Shown here one piece after another: positions 36,366-47,690 of a stretch of 64,000 nt of DNA. Both the position numbers and the translations under genes were made by a program. The notes below the pieces were generated by a model. The model was not told the origin of the DNA and ran no database searches. It was given only the letters and a program-made list of their open reading frames with translations. Positions within the stretch are counted from its first letter, which is position 1; every line of letters starts with the position of its first letter. The stretch spans positions 5,420,892-5,484,891 of the forward strand of contig NC_066836.1 of NCBI RefSeq assembly GCF_001640805.2, given 5' to 3'. This stretch comes from Lates calcarifer (taxonomy: Eukaryota > Chordata > Actinopteri > Centropomidae).

Positions 36366-38084
36366 ATTATGACTCCCTCGTGTCCCGGGTCTCAATGATC
36401 CCACACAGTCTGTCTGAGAGCTGAGATCAATACCTGCTCAGAGTAGGTTTTAGCACCTTTAAAAATAGCCCCCTCAAAGCTTTTTGGTCTGGGTGTGTTA
36501 AATGAAACGTCCCCAGGCTACAACCATAAGTGGCACTGCAGTTGCAGTTAATGGCCATCATTGTCTGATTTGATGGTCACAAACAAGGTCGTTGCAGCCG
36601 CATATGGAGTCATATTCCTCAAGCAAAATGTTTTAACATTGACCGGAAGCTCTAATGTTGAGACTTTATAGCCGTTCTGCTGCCTCTCCACTAGTGTTAA
36701 TGGTCCCCATTTCCCTTACTCCACTACTGTACTCCTTCCTCAGTATCGAGCTTTTCAACTTCTCTGTCAAACGGCTCAACAGGCCGACCTGTGATCACCC
36801 TGATGGATGAGCGAATGAGGACAGGAGTCTCACACTCGAGCTTGTGGAGGTTCAGCGCTCCGCTACGCCCACGCCGAGCCCTCCAGTCGCCTCCAGACTT
36901 TGACACATCATTTCCCCTGTGATTTGTGGCCAGATTGAGGTTGAAGGAGACAAGGAAATTTTCTGTCCTTATGAGAACAGATGGATGTTGCAGCTCTGCA
37001 GCCTGAGCTGCGGGTTGTTTCTTTTTATTTTTACCCTCCTGAAGAACCGTCTTGCTTTATAAGAGATTGGTTTCATGCTCCATAATGTATTCTTGATGAC
37101 TAGCTATTACAGCACATTTTCTGAAAATGCCATTTGTTTTTTCGTCAGAATGGCCTAGAACAGACTGACTGTCCCTTCAGGAAATGAAGGAAGAACAGTA
37201 GATATATGTTATTTTGTAAAATACTTAAAGTGAGTGACAATAGAGAATTTCTCATTTGTCCTCTTTGTGTCATTTCATACAAGATCAAAGTTGAGACCCC
37301 TCTGTTTGTGATCAAAGATGGGTGGTAATGCCATGAAATGATGCATGATGTAACCTACATGCAATTGGTAAAGTGTGATAGGCTTGTCAGGGCAGCAAAT
37401 GGTCACCGTCTTTTTCATCCACCCCCTCCCCCACCCCTTGCATGTTTGATCTCGTCTCGGAGAAGCGAAGCCTCCAGCTGCTCCTTTGGGACGTTTGATG
37501 TTGGAGATCAGAGCTCGTGGTGGTGCAGGCACTTTGGCTGTGGGGGTTTCACCATTACGTCGCGCCACATCCAATCTTCTCACCATCAGATAACTTCAAA
37601 GAATCTGTGAAATACCACCTTCCTAAAAATCCAGTTTCCCACCGGTGTTGTCTGTTAGGTTAGCAGCACATTATTGAAGTTTCCTGGAAAAAAAAAACGT
37701 CTCTGACTCCATTGAAATCTATCATCACCTCAGGCTCTAAGATGTCGTTGCATACCACAGATTTTTTTCATCTCTGTCTGATTCTTTCTCTCTTGTGTGC
37801 ATTGATCTCCAGCTCTGCCCTGCCAATAGCCTCTCCTCTGTGAGACCTTTCCTCGTCCTCCATCTCTTATCCATTATTCATCACTCTCAGCTCTTTCTGC
37901 CAGGCCATAATACTTCTTACCTCCAGACAATCATTTTGCTGCTTTGCAATGTATTAAACAATGACGCACCAGCTGCTGCTTTATTAATAGAGATGCTGAA
38001 ACAGAAACTAGATTATTATATTTGTGCACAGTGAACAAGACAAAGAATCCATACTCAGGCAGAGCTACTGCTTTTGTGAGGCTT

Positions 38085-38425
38085 TGAACAGTGCTTTGAG
38101 CTAAATGCTAACATCTGCTCACAGTGATGATGCTAAACATGCTGACAGTTAGGCAGGTATAATGCTGGAGGATCATTAAAGTCACTAGAATTTATCCTAA
38201 AATATCTGTAGCAGATTTCATGGCAATCCATCCTTTGGTTGGTAAGATATTTCACTCTGAACCACAAACATCAACCTGCTGGTGGAACCTGATAAAAAGT
38301 CACCAGTAGCATGAACCATGAACATATGTGCAAAAATGATTGTCAGTCCATCCAATAATGGTTGAGATATTTCAGTCTGAACAAAAGTGGTGGACTCCCT
38401 ACAGCCATTGCACTGCCATTAGCAT
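38085..38425 (-). repeat. Family C repeat, reverse copy
   Basis: 'gctaaatgctaacatctgct', 'gctaaacatgctgacagtta', 'tttcatggcaatccatcc' and 'ccaataatggttgagatatt' are reverse-complement family C phrases in reverse order. Confidence 0.7.
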
Positions 38426-38829
38426 GGCTAAAAATGTGATGGCAACTTTTCAACTGTGTGCCATCTCAACTTTTCTGAAGTATAATAACTTTATGACTGA
38501 GTGAAAAGTAGATATTCTATGTGTCAATGAGCAGAGATTAAGTTTTAATCTCTGCAAATTGACCATCTGAGGACAAGGAGGACTTCAGAGAAATCTTTTG
38601 ATATGTATCAACATCTGAGGTGAAAATGAAGGGAAGAGGTTCCCATGAGTCATCTGTGTTGAATCGAAAAATAATGATTGAATTTAACACTGTCTGCCCT
38701 CCATGTTATGAAGCTGCTCTGAGCAACTTCTCACTGTAAGAGTGCTCTTTTCTCACCAGTAAAACATCGAAGTGACCTGAGTAAGGCGCATTCCCATGAA
38801 TCTTCAATGACCCATAGGAGGCACGCTGT

Positions 38830-39906
38830 CACAGTTAACATATACACTCAGCCATGGCAATGCATAAGATCACGCAGATATAGATCAGGAGCTTCAGTTA
38901 ATGTTCACAACGAACATCAAAATGGGGAAAAATATGATCTCAGTGACTGAGACTTTGATTGTGGCATGATTGTTGGTGCCAGATGAGCTGGTTTGAGTGA
39001 CTCTGAAATTGTTGAACTCTTGGGATTTTCATGCACAACAGTCTCAGGAGTTTTTACTCTGGGTGGTGTGAGAAACAATAAAAAACCATCCAGTGAGTGG
39101 CAGTTCTGTGGACGGACACATGTTGTTGATGGGAGAGGTCAGAGGTGAACGGCCAGACTGGTTGGAGCTGACAGAAAGGCTACAGCAACTCAGATAATCA
39201 CTCTCCGCAGCTGTTGTTAGCAGAAAAGCATCTCAGAATGAACAACATATTGAACCTTGACATAGATACAACAACAGCAGAAGACCACGTCAGGTTCCTC
39301 TCCTGTCATCCAAGCACAGAAATCTGAGGCTGCAGTGGACACAGGCTCATCAAGACTGTGCAGGTGAAGGCTGGAAAAACATGGGTAGGGACAGAACCTG
39401 GCATCAACAGTATGAATTCATGGACCCAGCCTGCCTTGTGTCAACAGTTCAGGCTGCTGCTGGTGGTGTAATGGTGTGGGGAATGTTTTCTTGCTGCCTA
39501 TCTGAGCATTGTTTCCGACCATGTGCATTCATTTATGGCCACAATTTACCATCTTCTAATGGTTACTTCCAACATAATAATATACCATTTCACAAAGCAG
39601 AAGTAATCTGAGACTGGTTTCATGGACAGCTCTCTGTACTTCAAGAGCCTCCCCAGGCACCAGATCTGAGTCCAACAGAACACCTTTGGCATGTGGGAGA
39701 ACAGGAGATCGGCAGCATGAATGTGCAGCTGACAAATCTGCTGAAATTATGTGACGCAATCCTGTCCACATGGAGCAGAATTTCAAAGGAATGTGTCCAA
39801 GATCTTGTTGAATCCATACCACGAAGAACTGAGACTGTTCTTAGTGCAAAGGAAGGCCATACCCAGTGTTACTATGGTGTTCCTAATAAAGTGCTCGATG
39901 AGTGCA
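38830..39906 (+). mobile_element. Tc1-like transposon with inactivated transposase
   Basis: The body matches a well-known teleost Tc1 family: 'gtgccagatgagctggtttg', 'gggattttcatgcacaacag', 'gagtggcagttctgtgg', 'agcagaaaagcatctcagaa'. A frame then reads GRDRTWHQQYEFMDPACL, GGVMVWGMFSCC and GYFQHNNIPFHKA, and later DLSPTEHLWH. The 3' end 'cctaataaagtgctcgatga' (to 39906) fits the family terminal repeat. In Tc1 enzymes the active site is DDE. Here the segment with the first Asp appears deleted just before 39385, a second deletion lies near 39495, and the QDN Asp is Asn. Numerous stops and frame breaks confirm a dead copy. The 5' boundary is uncertain. Confidence 0.85.
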
Positions 39907-41015
39907 TTTTTATCTTAAGGATGTTTACATACGATCACAATCTTGACATCGTATCCTAAAAACAAACCAGTCTGCGTTGCAGGATGTCAGTCAAAATGCC
40001 CGCTTGTTGCCATGGTGATATTTTTTCCCAAAGTTTGACCACTTCATGTGCGTTTGCTCAAACAAAACTGATCAGTTGTCATGTGCCTGTTTGCTGTATA
40101 TCAGAACAATAAACAAATAATACAAACAAATAATAGAAATAGCTCAGCTTAACAAACATATCGAATCAAATTACTAATTACCACTGCTGTGCTGCAACAT
40201 GAATGCAACATGAGCACTGACAAACAATACAGTGAGCGAGAGTGCTGACGAAATCACAGAGAAATATGTTCAGAAAAAGATGTGAAAGACATGATATACT
40301 ATTCTTTCATTTATGGGTAACGTCTATATTTATATATTTACAGTGTGAATATCCTCTATAATGCAGTAATACTAAACTATACAACTTTCCTTCAACTAAA
40401 ATACTAGAATTAAAGTTTTGACTTCTTTCAAGTATCAACTTAAAAACATTTGTCATGACACTTGGATGCAGCTGTTGCACCAAATATTTCCTCCTCCCTG
40501 CCTCTTCTGCTCAGTCATGTGAAAGTTGAGGATGTTACTTTGCTCTCTGACTTTTCATCTAGGTTTATGCAACTCACATTACTGAAAGCACAGTGTTACA
40601 CAGTGTGATAATACATTTAGACTGAGTAAAATATGTTTAGAAATGTATCTGATAACCTTTATTATAAGTGTGCAACAAAATATTTCTTTAATCATCCTCC
40701 TCTCTCTTGACTGGTTGTTATATTATATATTTGCTGTTCTACACTGTATTTGTTGTTTTTATGCAGCATATACTTATTATGAACCAAATTTTCTGTTTCA
40801 GAGTATATTTGCAGCCACACATCATACAGTGTTTGTCAGCTGTAACTACTGGCAGATTTATGATGCAGCTGGAAAGCCTCTACTTTTTTGTTTACTCTTC
40901 AGTTCAAACTGTTAAACTACTGACAATAAAGAAATCAAAATGAAGATTTGATTAAACAGTCTGGTTCTGTGCATAACTCAGACTTGTCATAAGTGCACTC
41001 TCTCTCCCTCCACAG

Positions 41016-41210
41016 AGGAAGTCGTTGATTGCCACCAGTCTGATCGTGGCTGTGTCGCTCTTCGTGGTCGTGGTGAACTACTCGGAGAAGCCTTACTTCC
41101 TCCTGCAGCCTGTTTTCGGTCAGACGTTCAGCAGCCACTGGATATTCTCCAAGCAGCCATACAAGGCCTTCAAGCCTCACCTGGGCTATGTCAGCATCCC
41201 CAAACAGGAG
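41016..41210 (+). CDS. ST6GALNAC3: ST6GALNAC3 coding exon 2 (membrane anchor and stem)
   Basis: This exon of 65 codons encodes residues 7-71. RKS is followed by a hydrophobic span of about 19 residues (LIATSLIVAVSLFVVVVNY, residues 10-28). That is the single signal-anchor of a type II Golgi protein, with the six-residue tail from exon 1 in the cytosol. The rest (EKPYFLLQPVFGQ to HLGYVSIPKQE) is the stem leading to the catalytic domain. Human ST6GALNAC3 has the same plan: RKS, then the membrane span, an FGQ in the stem, and HYGYINV..QE at the exon end. The acceptor is ctccctccacag, the donor is gtgaggg at 41211, and both junctions are phase 0. ST6GALNAC5 and 6 have different stems, which favours paralogue 3. 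Confidence 0.93.
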
Positions 41211-44154
41211 GTGAGGGACGTTAAGTAAATGTACACATATACATGTCAGCAAACACAACGCACAGCTCACATGAGTAGACACACTGTGTTGTCTGATGTT
41301 TCCATTTTTGGTCTATTTCTGAAGCTGAAACTGAAAAAATGTCACTTTGTTTTTTGAAAGTTTTGTGTTTTTTGTTGTCTGCATGGTTGGTTGTTAGTAT
41401 AAGACTAGACTGGAAATGAGCTGCTTTGTAGTCTCATGAGTCTGGGCACTGTCCTGCCATGTTTTGAGCTGATAATGCCAATAAAGTCAGAGAGTAGAGC
41501 TGTCACTCACAAGATGACTCAGGGGTTACTCACATTAGACGAGCTGTACCGTGCCTGAGCACAAGTCCGGTTTGACCTGTGTGCTCACTCCGTAGCTAAA
41601 TGATAATATGATAATAGGTAAATGATGACGAAGAAATGATGAGAAAGGACAAAGTGTTAGAGATCTGGACCGGCTGCAAGAAACTTCTAAGCATTTAAAG
41701 TAGATTGTAAATTACAGAGTAAATATTTCATTAGTAATTATTATAGAAGCTTAGTCTAGCTAACATTAACATCCTCTCATGTCCTATACTTTTACTTTCA
41801 CGTACACAGTGTCTTCAGTGGAAATCATTTTTCCACTGTGCTCTTACGACGAAGGCATTGATGTAACGTTCTACAATTAACCTTTCTACATTTGTCATAT
41901 TACAATGTGAGTTTTATAACTTACGTCATATACAGGTAACCTTTTCTTTTATGGTGCATTCATATTCTATAACCCTGCATTAACATTAACCTCCCATCAC
42001 ACAGCATTGCCACAATAATGAAGGTATATTTAAATGCACTCTTACAAAAGCACGGCACCTCCTTGATGATTTTTAAAATGTATTATATCAGGTTCTCTGT
42101 GATGGATCTGAAAACGCCTGTTTGATGTCTCTTGTGTGCATTATTTCTTTGTAATTTCAAACACCCATGTCCGTCATCCTATTCTTCTGTCTTCAAACAG
42201 CTCTGCGCTGTATACTCCCCGCACAGTTTATGGAAATTGAAATATCAAAGCCTTTTAATTCCCACCACATCAAAATGTAAAAACCAAGCTGTGTATTTGT
42301 TGTTTGGGGAGGCAGCTGGTGAAAACTGAAATTGTGTTCATATTGCTGGATATTGAACCGTCACGCAGGCAAATCATACATTTCTAGATGTGTGCAGCAT
42401 TTCCGGCTGATGGGGAATGAGGATTGTGCTTTCAGTTTGTGTAGCGACACATCTAGAGCTGAAGTTGCGATGGATGCGCTGGTCCTTCATGAGAAGTGGA
42501 TGCCTTATATTCAGCGGGCTGATATTGGCAGATTAATGCGGAGCGTCATTTCCTGCCTCCGGAGAGTTTCATCCAACATAACATGGGCCCAGAGGCAATC
42601 ACGTCGTACACCAATCTGTACATCTGCGCCTCCCTCTGCTTCCAGACAAGCCTGTTTAAATCACTGCCCTCTCCTCATGGAGTTTTATGCAAATCATAGG
42701 AAAAGACTGGCAGTTTCTGCAGAATTAGGCTCTTTTCGGCTCAAATTACCCCACCAGTGAGTTCTCTATAGCAAATCAGAAGGGGCAGCGATCGGCCTGA
42801 ACTTGAGCACCAAAAGTGTTCTGCACGCTCCTTAAATTTTCTGACAATAGATGGACAGAAACGTGGAGGTCTGGTCAAGGTGATACTCTTGTGCCGGGTG
42901 TCGTAAGTGATTACGTTCGGAGTGAAATCCTGCCGTGTGAGCTGTCAGCATCTGTTAAGCACACAGCAACACCTTAAGAAGCAGTAATATTTCTCCCGGT
43001 CAGTAAGGCAGTCTTACCAGATCCACGGTGAGGTGTCATTTGAGGTGTTATAAACCTCTCGCGAGCATGTATAATGCATAACCCAGTAGCATGGGAATGG
43101 TCTGCCTTATTTTCCTCATTTGATTGAGTCTGTCCCCAGGTGTGATAAATTGTTCCCACTCTGCTTTTCAGGCGAAATAGAAAACATTTGTCTTGTGGCA
43201 CTTTACATTCGTGCCTCTGGTCAGATGGAGACAGAAACTCAATATTTTCATTTTGACCTGAGAACATACAGGCTCTTTGAAATGTACACAATAACCAACA
43301 TGGGGGAAAGTGCTTATATTTTTGAATAATTTCAATGAGAAATCTCTTCATTTGTCCGTTATTAGGGTTTTTGTGTGAAGTCCTCCTTAAGTTCTAATTA
43401 GCTACAAGCTAGTTTAAACTGATTTTCAAACTCTGGTTGCACCATTAAAAGTAGAGTCAGCTAGTAGAGGCTTTAGTGATGTGTAAATCAGTTGCAAGGA
43501 AGCATCTGTGTCTTCTCATCAAGAGCATTAAACTGTGTAAACAGAAAACCACTCTAGCATCATGAGCAGCAACATAACTTCTACAAATAACAGTTTTTAA
43601 TGGTGGGGCCAAATGGCTTTCTGAACTAACCTGTAAATGAAAGTATGACTTTTTTATTTTTTATTTATGCATGCATAAATAAAGATAAACCCTGTGTGTT
43701 TCAGTGTTAGTATTCATGCAGATTAGAGTGCCTGCAAAATATCTAATTAAGCTAATCTTCATATTTTAAATATGTTTTGTCATGTAAGATATGTCCATCA
43801 TATTTACTAAATATAAATGTGTCCCATTGTGTTCAGATGTGTTAAAATATTATAAATATTATCCAGTTTTTAAGGCTTCAAAACATCTATACAAACACAA
43901 CAACACTAATCCATTTGATAAGTTCCCTCAAGTGTTGATGGGTTCCCATAGTATCCCATGTCATATTAAGCAAATACAGAGCTGGGGAACATCTTTTTCA
44001 GGTTCCTGTTCTGTGTGATATACAGCCAGGGAACATACGGCCCTGGGAGAGCACATATGTCGAACTGCCGCCAGAACATAGAAATGACTCCATTGGTAGG
44101 CTAATATTAGCAGTTAGCTACACAACAGTTAATCCCAACAGTTGCTAGTAATAC

Positions 44155-44179
44155 TAGTTAGTTAGTTAGTTAGTTAGTT
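44155..44179 (+). repeat. (TTAG)n microsatellite
   Basis: About six perfect TTAG units. Confidence 0.95.
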
Positions 44180-46995
44180 CACATTTACTGATTAAATGAT
44201 ATTTAATTCTGAGCCTAAACCAACCAACAAACTGACCAGTATTGCCGTCCCTAGCTCATTTAGTTAATATAATTCTTTATTGCATCCATTTGTTTTCTGA
44301 AATGACATTTCAGACACAAACTGTGTTTTTCTTGTTTAGTTTAATGCGTGTGCCCCAAGAGAAGCATTTGGAATGAAATAATTTTTTAACCATCCAGACA
44401 GCTTCAGCTAATCAATGAATTTTTAAGCAGAAGGACTTCTAAGTCCCAGGGAGGCATCTTGCACTGGGACTTGGCGTGCTAATGTAATAATTATTGCTTA
44501 TTAATTAATCGTGTTTAGAGCATTCTAATGAACGTCAAGGTTAAGTTCACATCCCCAGTGCTGTAATTTAATGAAGACCGTGTCCCCGGAATTAAGCTTG
44601 CTTTTTTTAAATAACCTACTTTATTTTTAACTCACTCATGCATTAAAATCTGAGGCTTTGCTGAGTGATTTTGTACTTATCAGAGAGTGCCAAATTTATT
44701 GGGATTATAAAAGTGCTCTCTGTTTGCGATTACAGCATGCCACTGTGAAACAGCGCCGGCGTGAACATGAAACTGAAATGTGAATCACGGCTGAGTGGAG
44801 GAGGAGGCCATAACATTTGATTGATTTACAGGATGTAATATTCATGGATTTGTTGAGAACTAGATTCCAATCCTGCAGCATATATTAAATAAAAATGCTC
44901 CAGTTGACTGTTTTAGTTACTAGATGAGGTTTTATACACTTCCTTAAAGCATGTAAATGTGATTAGTGTTCATGGGAAGCTAATAATGTTCACTGTCACT
45001 TTTATTTTTGTGACTGTAAACTATTTAGATGGTTGTTTTTATCCTTGAATGAACCTTTTTAATGCAGGAAAATACTCACATGCCTTTTTTGGCTAATTCT
45101 CTGCTTCATACAGTTTATGTACAACCTCAGTCTGAGCAGTTCTAATGCGGCAGATGTGTGGTAAATGCCTTGCTCAGGGGCACCTCCTCAGCAGTAGGTT
45201 TCCAGTCACAAACCCATGTGTGTCACATACAGTTAGCCAGCCAGCGTTCCCCACAGAGCCCCAGCCAATCTGTGTGTGCTGAGAGGCGTGATGGAGTTAT
45301 GAGATGGGCTGGGGGAGGGGGGCAGGTGATGATTGACGAGCTGCTGATGGCTCAAGGCTGTTGGGATGTGTGTCTCAACCATCCAGTAAATGGAGAACTA
45401 CCAGGCGAGGTCCAGGGATCATTTCTTGACCCATGATTGAATGCGTACATGGGAGAAAAGGCAACAGCAGGTAGCTCTGTTTGGAGTAATTCACGTATGA
45501 ATTATATCTTGAAAGGACGAAAATCAACTGTTTTTGCATCGTTTCCTTTCTAAGCAGTTCATCGTCTGTGTCTTCTGTTTGCACAGTGAGTCATATGAGT
45601 GCTGATAAGCCAAGTAGCTGTCATAGAATTGACTGGGGTTCTGTTTTCACACCAAAACTGTCTTGTTTGTTGATTAAAACGCCGAACATGTGATGGAGAG
45701 TTTCACGTTCTCTGCCTGAACAGACGGCCAGAGAGCAACACAAATGCAAATTGCATTCAAACCAGTTGCATTACAGTTATTCTCCATTAAGCAAATGATC
45801 AAACAGGGCTTAGTCATGACACAATGCTTCCTCTTTTCTAACTTTTCCTTGCATTCATTCACTTAAGTAACTTTAATCTCATCAAAACAAACCAAGCATA
45901 TTAGCTTCAATTAAGTAAATCTCTCATTTCAGATTCAGAGAGGGCTTTCTTCTTCTCTTGGCAAAACGTAGCTGAGAGCTATTATTGAAGATTCATTACA
46001 AATCCCCTCGCTCCAGTAAAGAATAATAAGATATACAAAAAATATACAGTAAGATAAATGACGCAACTTCCTTGCTTCTCTGCTCTGCATTATCCCAGTA
46101 AGTCCCTCTCGGTATTCTGAGGTCCCACATTCAATTAACTTAATCAATGTTAGCTCTGGGCACAGTGACATTAATCTTAGGAAATAAAAGAAAGTTATAT
46201 AGGGCTGTAAAACCCTGATTAATATTTTTTTTTATACGTAATTACCAAATGCATTTTATTTTATGTTCTGATCACACAACTTAGCTTGCCAAAGCCTCAC
46301 TTTAATATTATTAGTGCACACATATAAAGTATATTACAAACTATAACATCATAAGATGAAAATGAAACAACATGAGATGCAGTATATTTTAGAAGATAGC
46401 CACACTCAGAGGTTAGCAATCAGTATTAAAAGAAACTTAATTAAATTAAAATTGAATTAAGTTAAATTAAAAGACAAGAGCCAAACATGCTTTAAAACTG
46501 TCATCAACAGTAAAGGTCTTTTTAAATAACTGAATAATTCATTTAGTAATATAACATAATAAGACTTTTTTCCCTTTTCCTGAACACAAATCAACAACAA
46601 AATTCTGCAGGAGCTGAAAGAGTTGACAATCGATGACAGTGACTCAACGACCTCACCAGTAGCTGAGATTTCTGGGTTTAAATTCTGACTTTGTTGTCTG
46701 TTATGCTTTTCAACTGTAATTTCAAGACTCCTTACATTTTCTAGCCTCTCAGTAATAGAGGATGTTGCTACCTCTTTATACAAACACATGTTAAAAAGCC
46801 TTGTTCTGAAAACTGTAAAAGACAATGATAAACAACCACAGTATTTTGCACTGTGATGTTTCCTTACTCTTGAATCTCTGCTGCTAATTATCTGTTTTTG
46901 TGCCTCTGTTGTGTGAGCTGAACCACAGATCTGCTGTTGTTCCCTTGGTTACAGATAATGAAGGTTAAAAGTTTCTTATTGTCTCTTTTTAACCA

Positions 46996-47180
46996 CAGTA
47001 ACCTTGAGACTTGGACTCAAGTCATACTAAAGTCATGATGACACTGATTTGAGACTTGACTCAGACTGTTCGGCTTGAAACTTCTTGGACTTTTCTCTGT
47101 AAATTTCTAAACTTAAATAAGGATCTTCCCTGGCATCCTGGAGACCTGACTCAGAGTTGTCTCTACTGACTCGACCTTTA
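46996..47180 (+). repeat. Degenerate 'gagacttggact' repeat
   Basis: Irregular repeats of 'gagacttggactcaagtc', 'tttgagacttgactcag', 'gcttgaaacttcttggactt' and 'agacctgactcag'. This matches a teleost low-complexity family built on 'acttgagacttg'. It ends about 100 bp before exon 3. Confidence 0.55.
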
Positions 47181-47280
47181 CAGTCTAGAGTGCTGGAAAT
47201 AAAGAAAGAAAATGAAAAGACTCCAGCGGGGACAGATAAAGGATTACATTATTCTAACTGACTTGCCTCCTCTCCTCCAG

Positions 47281-47690
47281 CCCCTGAAGCTGCACTGTGA
47301 GCTCTGCAGCATCGTATCCAGCTCCGGCCAGATGTTGGGGCAGGCTGCCGGCCCGCAGATCGATCGTTCCCCCTGCATCTGGCGGATGAACAACGCGCCG
47401 ACGCGGGGGTTCGAGCATGACGTGGGCCGACGGACCACGCTGAGGGTCGTCTCCCACACCAGCGTCCCCCTGCTACTGCAGAAGCCCCAGTACTTCTTCG
47501 GGCAGGGCAACGACACCATCTACGTCGTGTGGGGCCCGCTGCGAAACATGAGGAAGGACGGGAAGGGCATCGTGTACAACATGCTGCGGCAGGCTGCGGA
47601 GAACTACCCTCACGCACGCATCTACGTCACCACAGAGGACAGGATGAACTACTGCGACATGGTCTTCAAGAAAGAGACGGGAAAAGACAG
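47281..47690 (+). CDS. ST6GALNAC3: ST6GALNAC3 coding exon 3 (catalytic domain, sialyl motif L)
   Basis: 410 nt encoding residues 72-207 plus two bases of codon 208. The enzyme moves sialic acid from CMP-Neu5Ac in alpha-2,6 linkage onto GalNAc of sialyl-Gal-GalNAc acceptors (O-glycans, and gangliosides such as GM1b) in the Golgi. Sialyl motif L, the donor-binding motif, covers about residues 77-124: CELCSIVSSSGQ, then CIWRMNNAPTRGFEHDVGRR, and TLRVVSHTSVPLLL after it. Cys103 sits at the place of the motif L cysteine that pairs with motif S. N148-D-T is a potential N-glycosylation site at the position of NTT in human. NMRKDGKGIVYNML and YCDMVFKKETGKDR match ST6GALNAC3 far better than paralogue 5. 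The donor is gtgagt at 47691, phase 2. Motif S and the C-terminus are not in the window. The exon is strikingly GC- and CpG-rich for this locus. Confidence 0.96.

Larger units (their letters stand above)
17094..41015 (+). other. ST6GALNAC3: ST6GALNAC3 intron 1 (23.9 kb)
   Basis: It begins gtaagtg and ends with a pyrimidine-rich tract and cag before 41016. No exon of another gene is supported on either strand. It holds most family A copies, family B and C copies, a SINE and a Tc1 element (listed separately). Stretches 19.3-24.5, 26.1-28.6, 29.0-30.7, 31.4-33.0, 36.4-38.1 and 39.9-41.0 kb have no repeat I recognise; some look like candidate regulatory DNA (see findings). Confidence 0.85.
41211..47280 (+). 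other. ST6GALNAC3: ST6GALNAC3 intron 2 (6.1 kb)
   Basis: Starts gtgaggg and ends with tctcctccag. It contains few recognisable repeats: a TTAG microsatellite and a degenerate repeat just before exon 3. Two stretches, 42.33-43.35 and 44.46-44.85 kb, look repeat-free and rich in homeodomain or octamer-like words (see findings). The 142-codon frame at 42332-42760 resembles no known family. Confidence 0.85.

Noticed and set aside
41211..41228. Read-through of exon 2 to the stop at 41226
   Set aside because: The gtgaggg donor and continuation with exon 3 in phase 0 explain the junction; the read-through adds residues absent from the family.
47212..47280. In-frame extension of exon 3 upstream to an ATG at 47212
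   Set aside because: The tctcctccag acceptor ends at 47280 and the protein family joins QE directly to PL at this point; the upstream codons do not match the family.
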